DNA of 64,000 nt from an uncultured Pelagibacteraceae bacterium (lineage in GTDB: Bacteria; Pseudomonadota; Alphaproteobacteria; Pelagibacterales; Pelagibacteraceae), in assembly GCA_902540235.1 (NCBI GenBank), contig CACBLI010000002.1:62001-126000 (forward strand), in the 5' to 3' direction. The position numbers and the translations under genes are program-made. This document shows, piece by piece, positions 15,247 to 23,837 of the stretch (within the stretch, counting starts at the first letter, position 1; each line of letters starts with the position of its first letter). The notes beneath the pieces were generated by a model. It saw only the letters and a program-made list of their open reading frames with translations, had not been told where the DNA came from and searched no databases.

Positions 15247-16653
15247 ATGAGTTCTGATAAGGTTTTAAAGACAATAAAAGATAAAGAAATTGAATACGTT
15301 GATCTTAGATTTACCGATCCCAGAGGTAAACTTCAGCACGTAACAATGGATGCCAAAATGGTAGATGACGATATGCTTAAAGAAGGAATTTTCTTTGATG
15401 GATCCTCTATTGCTGGTTGGAAGGCTATTAACGAGTCTGATATGATATTAAAACCAGACACATCGAGAGCAATTGTAGATCCATTTACATCTCACAATAC
15501 ATTAAATCTCTTTTGTGACGTTTTAGATGCGATTAAAAAAGATCCTTACGAAAGAGATCCTAGGGGAACTGCAAAAAAAGCAGAAGCTTACTTAAAAAGC
15601 TCAGGTATTGGTGACAAAGCTTTTTTTGGTCCTGAAGCAGAATTTTTTGTATTTGATGATGTGAGATTTAAAAATGACATGAATGAGACTGGATTTAAAA
15701 TTGATAGTAAGGAAGGTCCTTACAATTCTGGGAAAGAATATCCAAATGGAAACATGGGACATAGACCAGGAATTAAAGGTGGTTATTTTCCAGTTCCACC
15801 AGTTGATAGTGAACAGGATATGAGAAGTGAATATTTAAAAGCAATGAAAGATATGGGTATTAAGGTTGAGAAACATCATCACGAAGTTGCGCCAAGTCAA
15901 CATGAACTTGGAATGTACTTTGGAACACTTGTAGATCAAGCTGATAATCTACAACTTTATAAATACGCAGTGCAAATGGTATCACACTCTTTTGGTAAAA
16001 CTGCTACTTTTATGCCTAAACCTGTTAAAGGAGATAATGGCTCTGGAATGCATGTTCACCAATCAATTTGGAAAGGAAACACAGCTTTATTCTCTGGAGA
16101 TAAATATGCCGGTCTATCCAATACAGCATTGCATTATATTGGTGGGATTTTAAAGCATGCGAAAGCTATTAATGCATTTTCAAATGCAACAACTAATAGT
16201 TATAAAAGATTAATACCAGGTTTTGAAGCACCTGTCCTTTTAGCTTATTCAGCTCGAAACAGATCTGCTTCTTGTAGAATTCCTATTACTTTGAGTAAAA
16301 AAGCTGCAAGATGTGAAATTAGATTTGGTGATGCTGCTGGGAATCCTTATTTAACATTTGCATCAATGTTAATGGCTGGTCTGGATGGGATTAAAAATAA
16401 AATAGACCCGGGTAAATCATTTGATAAAGATCTTTATGCACTCTCAGAAAAAGAGGTTAAAAAAATTCCAACTGTTTGTGGATCACTGAGAGAAGCAATG
16501 GAAAGCTTAGATAAAGATAGAGACTTTTTAAAACAAGGGAATGTATTTACTGATGATCAAATTGATGCATATATTGCATTAAAGTTTGAAGAAATACATA
16601 ATTTTGAACACACACCTCATCCTATTGAGTTTGAGATGTATTACAGTTGTTAA
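15247..16653 (+). CDS. glnA: Type I glutamine synthetase
   Basis: A 468-residue enzyme, the same length as E. coli GlnA. The start is fixed by AAAGGAG at 15235-15241, 5 bases before the ATG. The N-terminal latch [10 protein letters not shown], the [12 protein letters not shown] catalytic loop, the [10 protein letters not shown] substrate site and the adenylylation loop [15 protein letters not shown] with its conserved Tyr are all present. It condenses ammonia and glutamate with ATP in a dodecamer and is the main route of ammonia assimilation. The Tyr suggests control by adenylylation if GlnE exists elsewhere. The 141-bp leader contains no glutamine riboswitch that I recognise. It ends 6 bases from a convergent small ORF. 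Confidence 0.97.
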   Translation: MSSDKVLKTIKDKEIEYVDLRFTDPRGKLQHVTMDAKMVDDDMLKEGIFFDGSSIAGWKAINESDMILKPDTSRAIVDPFTSHNTLNLFCDVLDAIKKDPYERDPRGTAKKAEAYLKSSGIGDKAFFGPEAEFFVFDDVRFKNDMNETGFKIDSKEGPYNSGKEYPNGNMGHRPGIKGGYFPVPPVDSEQDMRSEYLKAMKDMGIKVEKHHHEVAPSQHELGMYFGTLVDQADNLQLYKYAVQMVSHSFGKTATFMPKPVKGDNGSGMHVHQSIWKGNTALFSGDKYAGLSNTALHYIGGILKHAKAINAFSNATTNSYKRLIPGFEAPVLLAYSARNRSASCRIPITLSKKAARCEIRFGDAAGNPYLTFASMLMAGLDGIKNKIDPGKSFDKDLYALSEKEVKKIPTVCGSLREAMESLDKDRDFLKQGNVFTDDQIDAYIALKFEEIHNFEHTPHPIEFEMYYSC

Positions 16654-16659
16654 TTAATA

Positions 16660-16827
16660 TTATCTAGCTCTTGCAATTTTATTTTTGCCAGAGCCTTTTT
16701 TAACAATGTAATCTTGTGTTCCATTTGCTCCAGTTTCGACTGATTTGATAAGAGATCTCAGAAAACTCTTTCTCTTCTCTTTCCTATCTTCGCTACTTAG
16801 CAAATTTCTAAATTCAAAGACATTCAT
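16660..16827 (-). CDS. Small basic hypothetical protein, 55 residues
   Basis: An ORF of 55 codons plus stop on the minus strand, between glnA and sufA, beginning MNVFEFRNLLSSEDRKEKRK and ending GSGKNKIARAR. The product is strongly basic and polar with a predicted N-terminal helix and no membrane segment. I do not recognise a family. Support for coding comes from the fit: its stop lies 6 bases from the glnA stop, as at other convergent junctions here, and without it the 231-bp gap would be unusually long. There is no clear ribosome binding site. It could be a small nucleic-acid-binding protein, but that is only a guess. Confidence 0.55.
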   Translation of the reverse strand: MNVFEFRNLLSSEDRKEKRKSFLRSLIKSVETGANGTQDYIVKKGSGKNKIARAR

Positions 16828-16884
16828 TTAATGTTAGTATCAAATCTATGCATTTTATGCAAATCAGATATGTTCAAAATGGGA

Positions 16885-17217
16885 CTATACCTTAAATGAC
16901 TCTCCACATCCGCATCTCTCTGTTTCATTAGGATTATTGAAAACAAAAGTTGAGGAGAAATCCTCTATTTTATAATCCATTTCTGTTCCCAAAAGATACA
17001 TTACCGCAGCAGAATCAATATAAACTCGGACACCTTTATCTTCTATAACTTCGTCATTAGGATTAACTTCTTTAGAGTATTCCATTACATAAGCCATACC
17101 AGCACACCCACCTGATTTTACAGATACCCTAACACCTATAGCATTTTTTTCTGCATTAGACATAATCTCTTTAATTCTTGTTGCGGCGCTATCACTTAGT
17201 TTAATTATTTTATCCAT
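16885..17217 (-). CDS. sufA: A-type iron-sulfur carrier (SufA/HesB family)
   Basis: A 110-residue A-type carrier with the three conserved cysteines: Cys38 in VKSGGCAGMAY and Cys102/Cys104 in the C-terminal ERCGCGESF. It accepts iron-sulfur clusters from the SufBCD scaffold and delivers them to target proteins. I chose the ATG at 17217 because it overlaps the sufT stop (TAATG) and gives the family's normal length; a longer frame to 17268 would add 17 residues encoded within sufT. It is the last gene of the SUF operon. Confidence 0.93.
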   Translation of the reverse strand: MDKIIKLSDSAATRIKEIMSNAEKNAIGVRVSVKSGGCAGMAYVMEYSKEVNPNDEVIEDKGVRVYIDSAAVMYLLGTEMDYKIEDFSSTFVFNNPNETERCGCGESFKV

Positions 17218-17513
17218 TATAAGTTTAGTTCCAATTTTGCTGCATCCGACATCATATCTTTTGACCAAGGCGGGTCCCAGACCAACTCTAAATCAACATC
17301 TTCAATACCTTCAACTTGCATAGCTCCCTCTTTTACTTCTTTTGGTAAACTTTCGGCAACAGGGCAGTTTGGAGTAGTCAATGTCATTTTAATCTTTGCT
17401 TTTTTTTCATTAACTTGAACATCATAAATTAAACCAAGGTCATAAATATTTACTGGCAATTCAGGGTCATAAATTTTTTTGATTTCATCAATTATTTTTT
17501 CTTTTAATTCCAT
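17217..17513 (-). CDS. sufT: SufT/MIP18 family (DUF59) iron-sulfur maturation protein
   Basis: A 98-residue DUF59 protein. The hallmark DPELPVNIYDLGLIYDV is at residues 16-32, and the conserved cysteine is in TLTTPNCPVAESLP near 43-56, followed by a VDLELVWDPPWSKDMMSDAAK tail. SufT-type proteins help to mature iron-sulfur proteins downstream of the SUF scaffold, especially under high demand. It lies 5 bases after the SufU-like gene, and its stop overlaps the sufA start by one base, consistent with one polycistronic mRNA. Confidence 0.92.
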   Translation of the reverse strand: MELKEKIIDEIKKIYDPELPVNIYDLGLIYDVQVNEKKAKIKMTLTTPNCPVAESLPKEVKEGAMQVEGIEDVDLELVWDPPWSKDMMSDAAKLELNL

Positions 17514-17518
17514 AAAAA

Positions 17519-17980
17519 TTATTCTGTAGTAATTTCTTTTCCATCATTTTCCATAGCAGACACTAAAGTATGCCAAGACAACGTAGCACATTTAACTCTC
17601 ATTGGATACTGCTTTACTCCTGAAAGACACATTAGCTTTGTTTTATCATCTTCTTCTAAAATATTGTTTTTTAATATAGGATTTTCTTTTATCATTCCTA
17701 AAAAATCCTCAATTATTTCTTTTGCTTCATTATCGCTTTTGCCTTTAATTAAATCAGTCATGATTGAAGCTGAAGCCATTGATATTGCACATCCACTCCC
17801 TTCGAAAGAAATACCCTCTATTTTTCTCTGTTCGTTTAATTTCAAATACACATGTACGTTATCTCCACATAATGGATTATTTCCTTTAGCATCCTTATTA
17901 AAATTTTCTGTTTTTCCTAAGTTTCTAGGATTTTTACCGTGCTCTAAAATTATTTCTTGATATAGTTCTTTTAAGTTCAT
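17519..17980 (-). CDS. sufU: SufU-type iron-sulfur scaffold / sulfur-transfer protein
   Basis: A 153-residue NifU-N/IscU-fold protein with Cys38-x-Asp40 (NPLCGDNV), Cys64 (SGCAISMASAS) and Cys131 (VKCATLSWHTL). An insertion of about 20 residues between the second and third cysteines, relative to IscU, and the MASAS context mark it as the SufU type. In Firmicutes, SufU is a zinc protein that takes sulfur from SufS rather than a true scaffold. No sufE is seen in the operon, so this protein may fill the SufE role. It overlaps the sufS stop by 4 bases. Confidence 0.9.
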   Translation of the reverse strand: MNLKELYQEIILEHGKNPRNLGKTENFNKDAKGNNPLCGDNVHVYLKLNEQRKIEGISFEGSGCAISMASASIMTDLIKGKSDNEAKEIIEDFLGMIKENPILKNNILEEDDKTKLMCLSGVKQYPMRVKCATLSWHTLVSAMENDGKEITTE

Positions 17981-19197
17981 TTTAAATCAAAAATTTTTTT
18001 ACAATTATTAATTCCATCATTCAATTTGTCTAAATCATCTTTAGTATTATAAACTCCTAAAGAAGCTCTTGCGCTTGCAGGTATTCCTAACTTTTCATGA
18101 AGTATTTGACAACAATGATGTCCAGCTCTTATAGCAACTCCAGTTTCATCTAAAATAGTTGCAATATCATGTGGGTGAACTCCTTCAACAGTAAAAGATA
18201 GCACACCTCCTCTTTCTTTTGGACTTCCGATTAGTTTTACAGAATTATTTTTTTTTAAAATTTCTTGACCATATTCTATAAGATCTTTTTCATGCTTAAT
18301 TATGTTTTCAATTCCAATACTTTCCAAAAATTTTATTGATTGATCAAAAGCTATTACTTGTGCTGTAGCCATTGTTCCAGCCTCATACTTATTGGGAAGT
18401 TCGCCATAAGAAATTCTATCTTTTTTTACTTCATTTATCATTCCTCCACCCCCTTGATATGGTGGTAGTTGCTCTAACCATTTCTTTTTTCCATATAAAA
18501 CTCCAAGTCCAGTTGGTCCATACATTTTATGACATGAAATTGCATAAAAATCGCAATCTAAGTCCTGCATATCTAGTTTTAAATGTGGTCCTCCTTGACA
18601 TCCATCTACAACTACAACGATGCCCTTTGAATGGGCTAGTTGAGTTATCTCTTTAATTGGTAAAACTGCACCAGTAACATTTGATAAATGAGTTATAGCT
18701 ATCACTTTGGTTTTATTTGTAATTTCTTTCTCTATATTTTCAATCGGTATGTCTCCATCTTCATTTACCTCTGCAAACTTTATTTTGATATTTTTAGATT
18801 TTCTTAAAAAATGCCATGGAACATAATTTGAATGATGTTCTAATTCAGTAATTAAAATTTCATCATTTGGCTCTAAGATTTCTTGACCTAGAGTATTTGC
18901 AACTAAATTTAGAGCCTCAGTGGCACCTTTTGTAAATACGATTTCATTTTTATCTTTCGCATTAATGTACTTTTGTACTGAAGATCTTGTATTTTCATAT
19001 AAATTAGTGGCTGCAACTGCCAAATAATGAATGCTTCTTCCTACATTTGAAAATTGTTTAGAGTAAAAGTCATTAATTCTATCTAGAACTACCTTTGGTT
19101 TTTGAGATGAATTGGCACTATCTAAATAAACCAAATCATTATTTTGGATTTTTTCATCAAAAATTGGAAATTCTTTTTTAATATTATTTATATTCAT
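17977..19197 (-). CDS. sufS: Cysteine desulfurase SufS
   Basis: A 406-residue PLP-dependent group II cysteine desulfurase. The PLP lysine is in AISCHKMYGPTGLGVLYG, the ELEHHSNYVPW and VDGCQGGPHLKLD motifs bind the cofactor, and the active-site region is RAGHHCCQILHEKLG with the catalytic Cys on the short SufS-type loop, followed by ARASLGVYNT. It removes sulfur from cysteine to give alanine and an enzyme persulfide for SufU/SufBCD. The gene overlaps sufD and the SufU-like gene by 4 bases each, indicating tight translational coupling. Confidence 0.95.
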   Translation of the reverse strand: MNINNIKKEFPIFDEKIQNNDLVYLDSANSSQKPKVVLDRINDFYSKQFSNVGRSIHYLAVAATNLYENTRSSVQKYINAKDKNEIVFTKGATEALNLVANTLGQEILEPNDEILITELEHHSNYVPWHFLRKSKNIKIKFAEVNEDGDIPIENIEKEITNKTKVIAITHLSNVTGAVLPIKEITQLAHSKGIVVVVDGCQGGPHLKLDMQDLDCDFYAISCHKMYGPTGLGVLYGKKKWLEQLPPYQGGGGMINEVKKDRISYGELPNKYEAGTMATAQVIAFDQSIKFLESIGIENIIKHEKDLIEYGQEILKKNNSVKLIGSPKERGGVLSFTVEGVHPHDIATILDETGVAIRAGHHCCQILHEKLGIPASARASLGVYNTKDDLDKLNDGINNCKKIFDLK

Positions 19198-20441
19198 TCT
19201 TTTAATCCAATAATATTTTTAACTAAATTTCTAATTTCTGAATCTGTTATTTTTTCAACAACATCGAGTAAAAATCCATTTATTAAAAGTTCTTTAGATT
19301 GTTGATAGTTTAAACCTCGAGACATTAAATAAAAGATTGAGTTTTCATTTAAACTTCCTGACGCTGATCCGTGGGAGCATTTTACATCATCAGCATAAAT
19401 TTCTAATTCTGGTTTTGCATTAAACTCAGAGGTTTCATCTAATAATATTGCTTTACTTAACTGATAGCCGTCGGTTTTTTGAGCTTTAGAGTCTACAAAA
19501 ATTCTTCCTTGATACGCAGATTTTGAATTTTTTCCAAGTACGCTTTTAATAAGTTGATAACTTTTGGTGTTCTCGACCAAATGATTTATTGTAGATCTAA
19601 TTTCATGCTGTTGATTTTCTTTTAATGAAAAAACCCCATTAATAAAAGCAGATGAATACTCGCCATTTAAATTGCAATTAACTTCATTTTTAAAATAGTC
19701 TGAACCAGCAGACAATATAAATGTTTCTGAAATACTATTATCGTCTTGCTCAATATTATTAAATGAGTACTTTAGATTGTTATTTCTAAACTTATCAAGT
19801 TTATAATTTTTAAGAATTGAGTATTTTTTTAAATTAAAATTATACAAAATATTTACAAAATTTTTGTCTGTATTGTCACTAAAATAGTCAATAAGTCTTA
19901 GGCAACTATTTTCCTCTAATTCAAAATTCAAACTTAAATTTACATTTTTTGAATTAATCTTATTATTTGTTGAATGATAGATTATTAAGGGTTTCTTTAA
20001 AGAATAATTCTTTTTGATTAAAATTTTATAAACTTTATTAGTGAAAGCATTATTCAAATCAATTAAAGAATTTTCATAATCAAATTTAATATTTTTTCCA
20101 ATTTCGTCATTTATTTCAATTTGACTTTGATCTTCATAGCTAAAATCAATTTTTTCAATTCTACCATTGATAAAAATAATCTTATTGTGCTCTAAACCAT
20201 CAACAAAAATAGATGGATCAATTTTATTTGGTAATGAGTAATCGTTAAAGAAGGTCAATTCACCAATATTTTTTTTAATGATTTGACTGATATCTAAAAA
20301 TTTCCAATCTTCTTGTTTTCTATTTGGAAAACCGTTTTCAATAAATTTTTTTAAAAAACTTTTTTTTAATTGAATTTCCTTTTCTGGAATTTTTAAAGTC
20401 TTTATTATTTTATCAAAATCTAATTGCAGTTGTTCATTCAT
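19194..20441 (-). CDS. sufD: SufD, SufBCD scaffold subunit
   Basis: A 415-residue protein of the SufB/SufD family. The right-handed beta-helix core is followed by the C-terminal KPELEIYADDVKCSHGSASGSLNENSIFYLMSRGL segment, where the conserved Cys-Ser-His (KCSHG) near residue 353 is typical of SufD. It is poorer in conserved residues at the N-terminus, as is usual for SufD. SufD joins SufB and the SufC ATPase to form the SufBC2D scaffold that builds iron-sulfur clusters. It starts one base after the sufC stop and overlaps the sufS start by 4 bases. Confidence 0.92.
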   Translation of the reverse strand: MNEQLQLDFDKIIKTLKIPEKEIQLKKSFLKKFIENGFPNRKQEDWKFLDISQIIKKNIGELTFFNDYSLPNKIDPSIFVDGLEHNKIIFINGRIEKIDFSYEDQSQIEINDEIGKNIKFDYENSLIDLNNAFTNKVYKILIKKNYSLKKPLIIYHSTNNKINSKNVNLSLNFELEENSCLRLIDYFSDNTDKNFVNILYNFNLKKYSILKNYKLDKFRNNNLKYSFNNIEQDDNSISETFILSAGSDYFKNEVNCNLNGEYSSAFINGVFSLKENQQHEIRSTINHLVENTKSYQLIKSVLGKNSKSAYQGRIFVDSKAQKTDGYQLSKAILLDETSEFNAKPELEIYADDVKCSHGSASGSLNENSIFYLMSRGLNYQQSKELLINGFLLDVVEKITDSEIRNLVKNIIGLKE

Positions 20442-21176
20442 TTAATTAAAACTTTCATAACCTTTTTTTTCTAACTCAATTGCTAATTCTGAACCACCAG
20501 ATCTAATTATTTTTCCATTCATTAAAACATGGACAAAGTCTGGTTTTATGTAATCTAATAATCTTTGATAGTGAGTTATTATCAAAAAAGAATTATCTTT
20601 ATTTCTTAAAGTATTAACTCCATCGGCTACTATTTTTAAAGCGTCAATATCTAAACCTGAGTCAGTTTCATCTAAAATTGATAATTTCGGAGCCAACATT
20701 GACATTTGTAGAATCTCGTTTTTCTTTTTTTCCCCTCCAGAAAAACCAACATTTAATTGTCTATTTAGTTTTTCTTCATCAAATTTTAATTCTTTAGCTT
20801 TTTGTTTAACAAGCTTTAAAAACTCAATTGCATCTAATTCTTTTTCTCCACGTGCTTTTCTGATTGCGTTTAATGATGTTTTTAAAAATATATTTGTATT
20901 TACTCCTGGAATTTCTAATGGATATTGAAAAGCTAAAAATATCCCTTTATGTGCTCTTTCCTCTGTCTCAAGTTCAAATAAATTTTTATTTTCAAATAAG
21001 ATCTCACCAGACACCTCGTACCCTTTTTTACCTGATAAAATGTTTGATAATGTGCTTTTACCCGACCCGTTTGGACCCATAATTGCGTGAACTTCTCCAG
21101 GATTTATGTCTAAAGAAAAACCCTTTAATATTGTCTTATTTTCAACGTTAGCATTTAAATTATTGATTTTAAGCAT
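20442..21176 (-). CDS. sufC: SufC, iron-sulfur assembly ATPase
   Basis: A 244-residue ABC-type ATPase. It has Walker A GPNGSGKST near residues 35-43, a Q-loop (LAFQYPLEIPGV), the signature NVGFSGGEKKKNEILQM, and Walker B LSILDETDSGLDIDALK, where the family's LDE(T/I)DSGLD pattern is diagnostic for SufC. It hydrolyses ATP in the cytoplasm to drive conformational change in SufB-SufD. Its start overlaps the sufB stop by one base. Confidence 0.96.
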   Translation of the reverse strand: MLKINNLNANVENKTILKGFSLDINPGEVHAIMGPNGSGKSTLSNILSGKKGYEVSGEILFENKNLFELETEERAHKGIFLAFQYPLEIPGVNTNIFLKTSLNAIRKARGEKELDAIEFLKLVKQKAKELKFDEEKLNRQLNVGFSGGEKKKNEILQMSMLAPKLSILDETDSGLDIDALKIVADGVNTLRNKDNSFLIITHYQRLLDYIKPDFVHVLMNGKIIRSGGSELAIELEKKGYESFN

Positions 21177-22618
21177 TAGCCAACACTCCCCTCTAAACTA
21201 ATACCTACAAGTTTCTGAGCTTCGACCGCAAACTCCATTGGTAATTGTTGTAATACTTCCTTGCAAAAACCATTTACAATTAATCCTACAGCTTCCTCGG
21301 GATTCAGTCCTCTTTGTTGACAATAATGTAATTGATCCTCACTTATTTTTGATGTCGTGGCTTCGTGTGCAATATTTGAGTCAAAATTCTTATTTTTAAT
21401 ATAAGGCACTGTATGTGCGCCACACTTATTTCCCATAAGTAATGAGTCACATTGTGTATAGTTACTGGAATTTTTAGCTTTTGAATTAATATCTACTAAA
21501 CCTCTGTAAGTCATATCAGAAAATCCAGCACTTATACCTTTGGAAATAATTTTACTTTTAGTATTTTTTCCTAAATGAATCATCTTAGTTCCAGTATCTG
21601 CTTTTTGATGATTGTTTGTAATTGCTATAGAGTAAAATTCTCCAATTGAATTATCACCTTTTAATATACAGCTTGGATATTTCCAAGTTATAGCTGAACC
21701 TGTTTCAACTTGCGTCCAAGAAATCTTAGAATTTTTTCCCTTACATAACCCTCTTTTAGTTACAAAATTATAAATTCCTCCTTTACCATTTTCATCACCT
21801 GGATACCAATTTTGTACTGTTGAATATTTTATTTCTGCATCGTCTAAAGCAATTAATTCTACATTCGCGGCATGTAATTGATTTTCATCCCTCATTGGCG
21901 CAGTACATCCCTCAAGGTAACTCACATAACTACCTTCATCAGCAATAATTAATGTTCTTTCAAATTGACCTGTTTGAGAAGCATTTATTCTGAAATAAGT
22001 TGATAGTTCCATGGGGCACTTAACACCTTTTGGAATATAAACAAATGATCCATCTGTAAATACAGCGGAGTTTAATGTAGCAAAGAAATGGTCTGTTACT
22101 GGTATTACTGTACCTAAATATTTTTTTACAAGCTCTGGATGTTTTTGAATTGCCTCTGACATTGAACAAAAAATTATACCGTGTTTTGTTAATTCACCTT
22201 TAAAGGTAGTTGCTACTGAAACAGAGTCAAATACTGCATCAACAGCAATTCCATTTAGTCTTGCTTGCTCTTGTAATGGAATTCCAAGCTTTTTATATGT
22301 TTCCAAAAGTTTAGGATCAAGCTCGTCTAAACTTTTAGGCTTATCCTTCATACTTTTTGGTGCCGAATAATAGTATAAATCTTGATAATCAATTTTAGGA
22401 TACTTTGGCTTTTGCCAATTTGGCTCTTTTAAAAGTTTTAATCGCTCATAAGCTTTTAATCTAAATTCTAACATCCACTGTGGTTCTTTTTTAATATTAG
22501 AAATAAACTTGATCACATCTTCGTTTAAACCTTTTGGAGCTTTTATATTCTCAATATCAGTGGTAAAACCGTATTTGTAATCCTTTAACTTTTCTATATC
22601 TTTTTCTCTTGTGTCCAT
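21176..22618 (-). CDS. sufB: SufB, iron-sulfur scaffold core subunit
   Basis: A 480-residue SufB of normal length. Family hallmarks are [21 protein letters not shown]-type residues near 174-192, [15 protein letters not shown], the central [19 protein letters not shown] region, and the C-terminal CGAHTVPYI and [13 protein letters not shown] segments, which contain the cysteine used to receive sulfur and hold the nascent cluster. It is the first structural gene of the operon, 2 bases after the IscR-type regulator gene. It acts in the cytoplasm with SufC and SufD. Confidence 0.96.
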   Translation of the reverse strand: MDTREKDIEKLKDYKYGFTTDIENIKAPKGLNEDVIKFISNIKKEPQWMLEFRLKAYERLKLLKEPNWQKPKYPKIDYQDLYYYSAPKSMKDKPKSLDELDPKLLETYKKLGIPLQEQARLNGIAVDAVFDSVSVATTFKGELTKHGIIFCSMSEAIQKHPELVKKYLGTVIPVTDHFFATLNSAVFTDGSFVYIPKGVKCPMELSTYFRINASQTGQFERTLIIADEGSYVSYLEGCTAPMRDENQLHAANVELIALDDAEIKYSTVQNWYPGDENGKGGIYNFVTKRGLCKGKNSKISWTQVETGSAITWKYPSCILKGDNSIGEFYSIAITNNHQKADTGTKMIHLGKNTKSKIISKGISAGFSDMTYRGLVDINSKAKNSSNYTQCDSLLMGNKCGAHTVPYIKNKNFDSNIAHEATTSKISEDQLHYCQQRGLNPEEAVGLIVNGFCKEVLQQLPMEFAVEAQKLVGISLEGSVG

Positions 22619-22620
22619 CT

Positions 22621-23046
22621 TTAAATTCTTCTTTCGGCATTTTCTTTAACAAGATCTTCTAAACTCTTTTTTTCAAAAAAATCATTGATGTGGTTTTCGA
22701 GCTCGTCCCATAAATTATGGGTTAAACATTTTGTAGATCTACCATTACAACTTTTTTTAGACTCTTTTTTACATTGAACAGTTTTTATTTTTTCATCGAC
22801 AGCATCAAAAATGTTCGTAAGTTTAATTTCTTTAGCTTTTTTATTTAAAACATAGCCACCTTGATTTCCTCTAACACTAAGAACAATTTCTTTTTTTCTA
22901 AGTTTAGAAAAAATTTGTTCTAAGTAATCAAGAGATATTCCCTGTCTTAGTGATATGTCTCTCAGAGAAACTGGATTTATACTGTCAAACCTTGCCAGAT
23001 CAACTAAAGCCATTACCGCATATCTGCCCTTAGATGTTAATTTCAT
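22621..23046 (-). CDS. iscR: Rrf2/IscR-type iron-sulfur-sensing transcriptional regulator
   Basis: A 141-residue Rrf2-family regulator. The start at 23046 gives the canonical [19 protein letters not shown]-terminus; a longer frame to 23100 would run through the promoter. A winged helix-turn-helix (residues 1-65) is followed by a dimer helix and three cysteines, Cys92, Cys100 and Cys107, with His110 in CLTH, matching the cluster-binding arrangement of IscR with slightly wider spacing. It heads the SUF operon and probably represses it when clusters are sufficient. A palindromic operator overlaps its promoter. Confidence 0.92.
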   Translation of the reverse strand: MKLTSKGRYAVMALVDLARFDSINPVSLRDISLRQGISLDYLEQIFSKLRKKEIVLSVRGNQGGYVLNKKAKEIKLTNIFDAVDEKIKTVQCKKESKKSCNGRSTKCLTHNLWDELENHINDFFEKKSLEDLVKENAERRI

Positions 23047-23065
23047 AATTGTTAATTTTATTGGG

Positions 23066-23093
23066 TATATATAAACCCGACTAAAATAGTCAA
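23066..23093 (-). promoter_or_regulatory. SUF operon promoter with IscR/Rrf2-like operator
   Basis: On the minus strand a -35 hexamer TTGACT (23093-23088) is followed after 16 bases by TATATA (23071-23066), about 20 bases before the iscR start. The perfect inverted repeat GACTA-TTT-TAGTC at 23079-23091 overlaps the -35 box and resembles IscR/Rrf2 sites described in alphaproteobacteria. Binding here would block RNA polymerase, which suggests autorepression of the operon. The motif is seen directly; the regulator assignment is inference from its position in front of an IscR-type gene. Confidence 0.7.
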
Positions 23094-23156
23094 GTATCAT
23101 CTATAAAAAAAAGACTAACATTTTGTCACCCACTTGTGATAAACCTAATTTTTTTT

Positions 23157-23176
23157 TGAGAATGATAATCAGTAAC
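23157..23176 (+). promoter_or_regulatory. Fur-box-like sequence upstream of the alpha/beta hydrolase gene
   Basis: The 19 bases at 23158-23176 match the classical Fur box consensus GATAATGATAATCATTATC at 16 positions by direct comparison. The element ends 4 bases before the ATG at 23181, so it would overlap the hydrolase ribosome-binding region, and it is 110 bases from the iscR start on the other side. It could be a Fur-, Mur- or other metalloregulator site, or a chance match in AT-rich DNA. Confidence 0.5.
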
Positions 23177-23180
23177 AATT

Positions 23181-23837
23181 ATGGATAATAAAATTTTAGA
23201 AATATTCATACCTGGGCCAGCTGGAAGACTTGAAGCAAAATATTATAAAAGTAAAAAACCGACATCTCCAATTGCATTAGTTTTACAACCACACCCTCAA
23301 TATGGCGGTACCATGAACAATAAAGTGGTTGTAGAAACTTTTCAAACATTTATGGAAAACGACTTTTCGGTTTGTAGAGTAAATTTTAGAGGAGTAGGAA
23401 AAAGTGATGGAGAATTTGATAATGGTCAAGGAGAACTTGCTGATGCTGCTGCTGCACTTGATTGGTTAGAAAGAGAAAATTTTGACAATTCTCAATGTTG
23501 GGTATCTGGTTTTTCTTTTGGATCTTTAATTGCAATGCAGCTTTTAATGAGACGACCAGAGATAAACAGATTTATTGCTATCTCTCCTCAGCCAAATGCA
23601 TATGATTTTTCTTTTTTATCTCCCTGTCCAACCTCAGGTTTAATGATATATGGCAAGAAAGATGAATTAGTACCAGTTGAATATATTAATGAATTAAATA
23701 AAAGATTAAGTTCTCAAAAAGGTATCAAAGTTGAATTTCAATCAGTTCAAGATGCTAATCATTTTTTTTCAAAAAATGAAAATTCTTTGGTTAAAGAACT
23801 TAACAAATACATCAAAAAAGAAATTGCTCTTTATTAA
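23181..23837 (+). CDS. Alpha/beta hydrolase (COG2945-like)
   Basis: A 218-residue compact alpha/beta hydrolase. The oxyanion-side motif is LQPHPQYGGTMNNKV (residues 34-48), the nucleophile elbow is GFSFGS with Ser at about residue 113, an Asp is in GKKDELVP, and the catalytic His is in DANHFF near 193. This arrangement fits the small COG2945 group of predicted esterases or dienelactone-hydrolase-like proteins. No specific substrate is evident. The gene is divergent from the SUF operon and has a Fur-like box directly before its start, hinting at iron-linked control. Its stop overlaps that of anmK by 4 bases. Confidence 0.86.
   Translation: MDNKILEIFIPGPAGRLEAKYYKSKKPTSPIALVLQPHPQYGGTMNNKVVVETFQTFMENDFSVCRVNFRGVGKSDGEFDNGQGELADAAAALDWLERENFDNSQCWVSGFSFGSLIAMQLLMRRPEINRFIAISPQPNAYDFSFLSPCPTSGLMIYGKKDELVPVEYINELNKRLSSQKGIKVEFQSVQDANHFFSKNENSLVKELNKYIKKEIALY

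Noticed and set aside
17218-17268. 17-residue N-terminal extension of sufA
   Set aside because: It lies inside sufT, adds no conserved residues, and the TAATG junction at 17215-17219 gives a natural start.
23047-23100. 18-residue N-terminal extension of the IscR-type regulator
   Set aside because: It would translate the promoter and operator region. The [11 protein letters not shown] start is the universal one.
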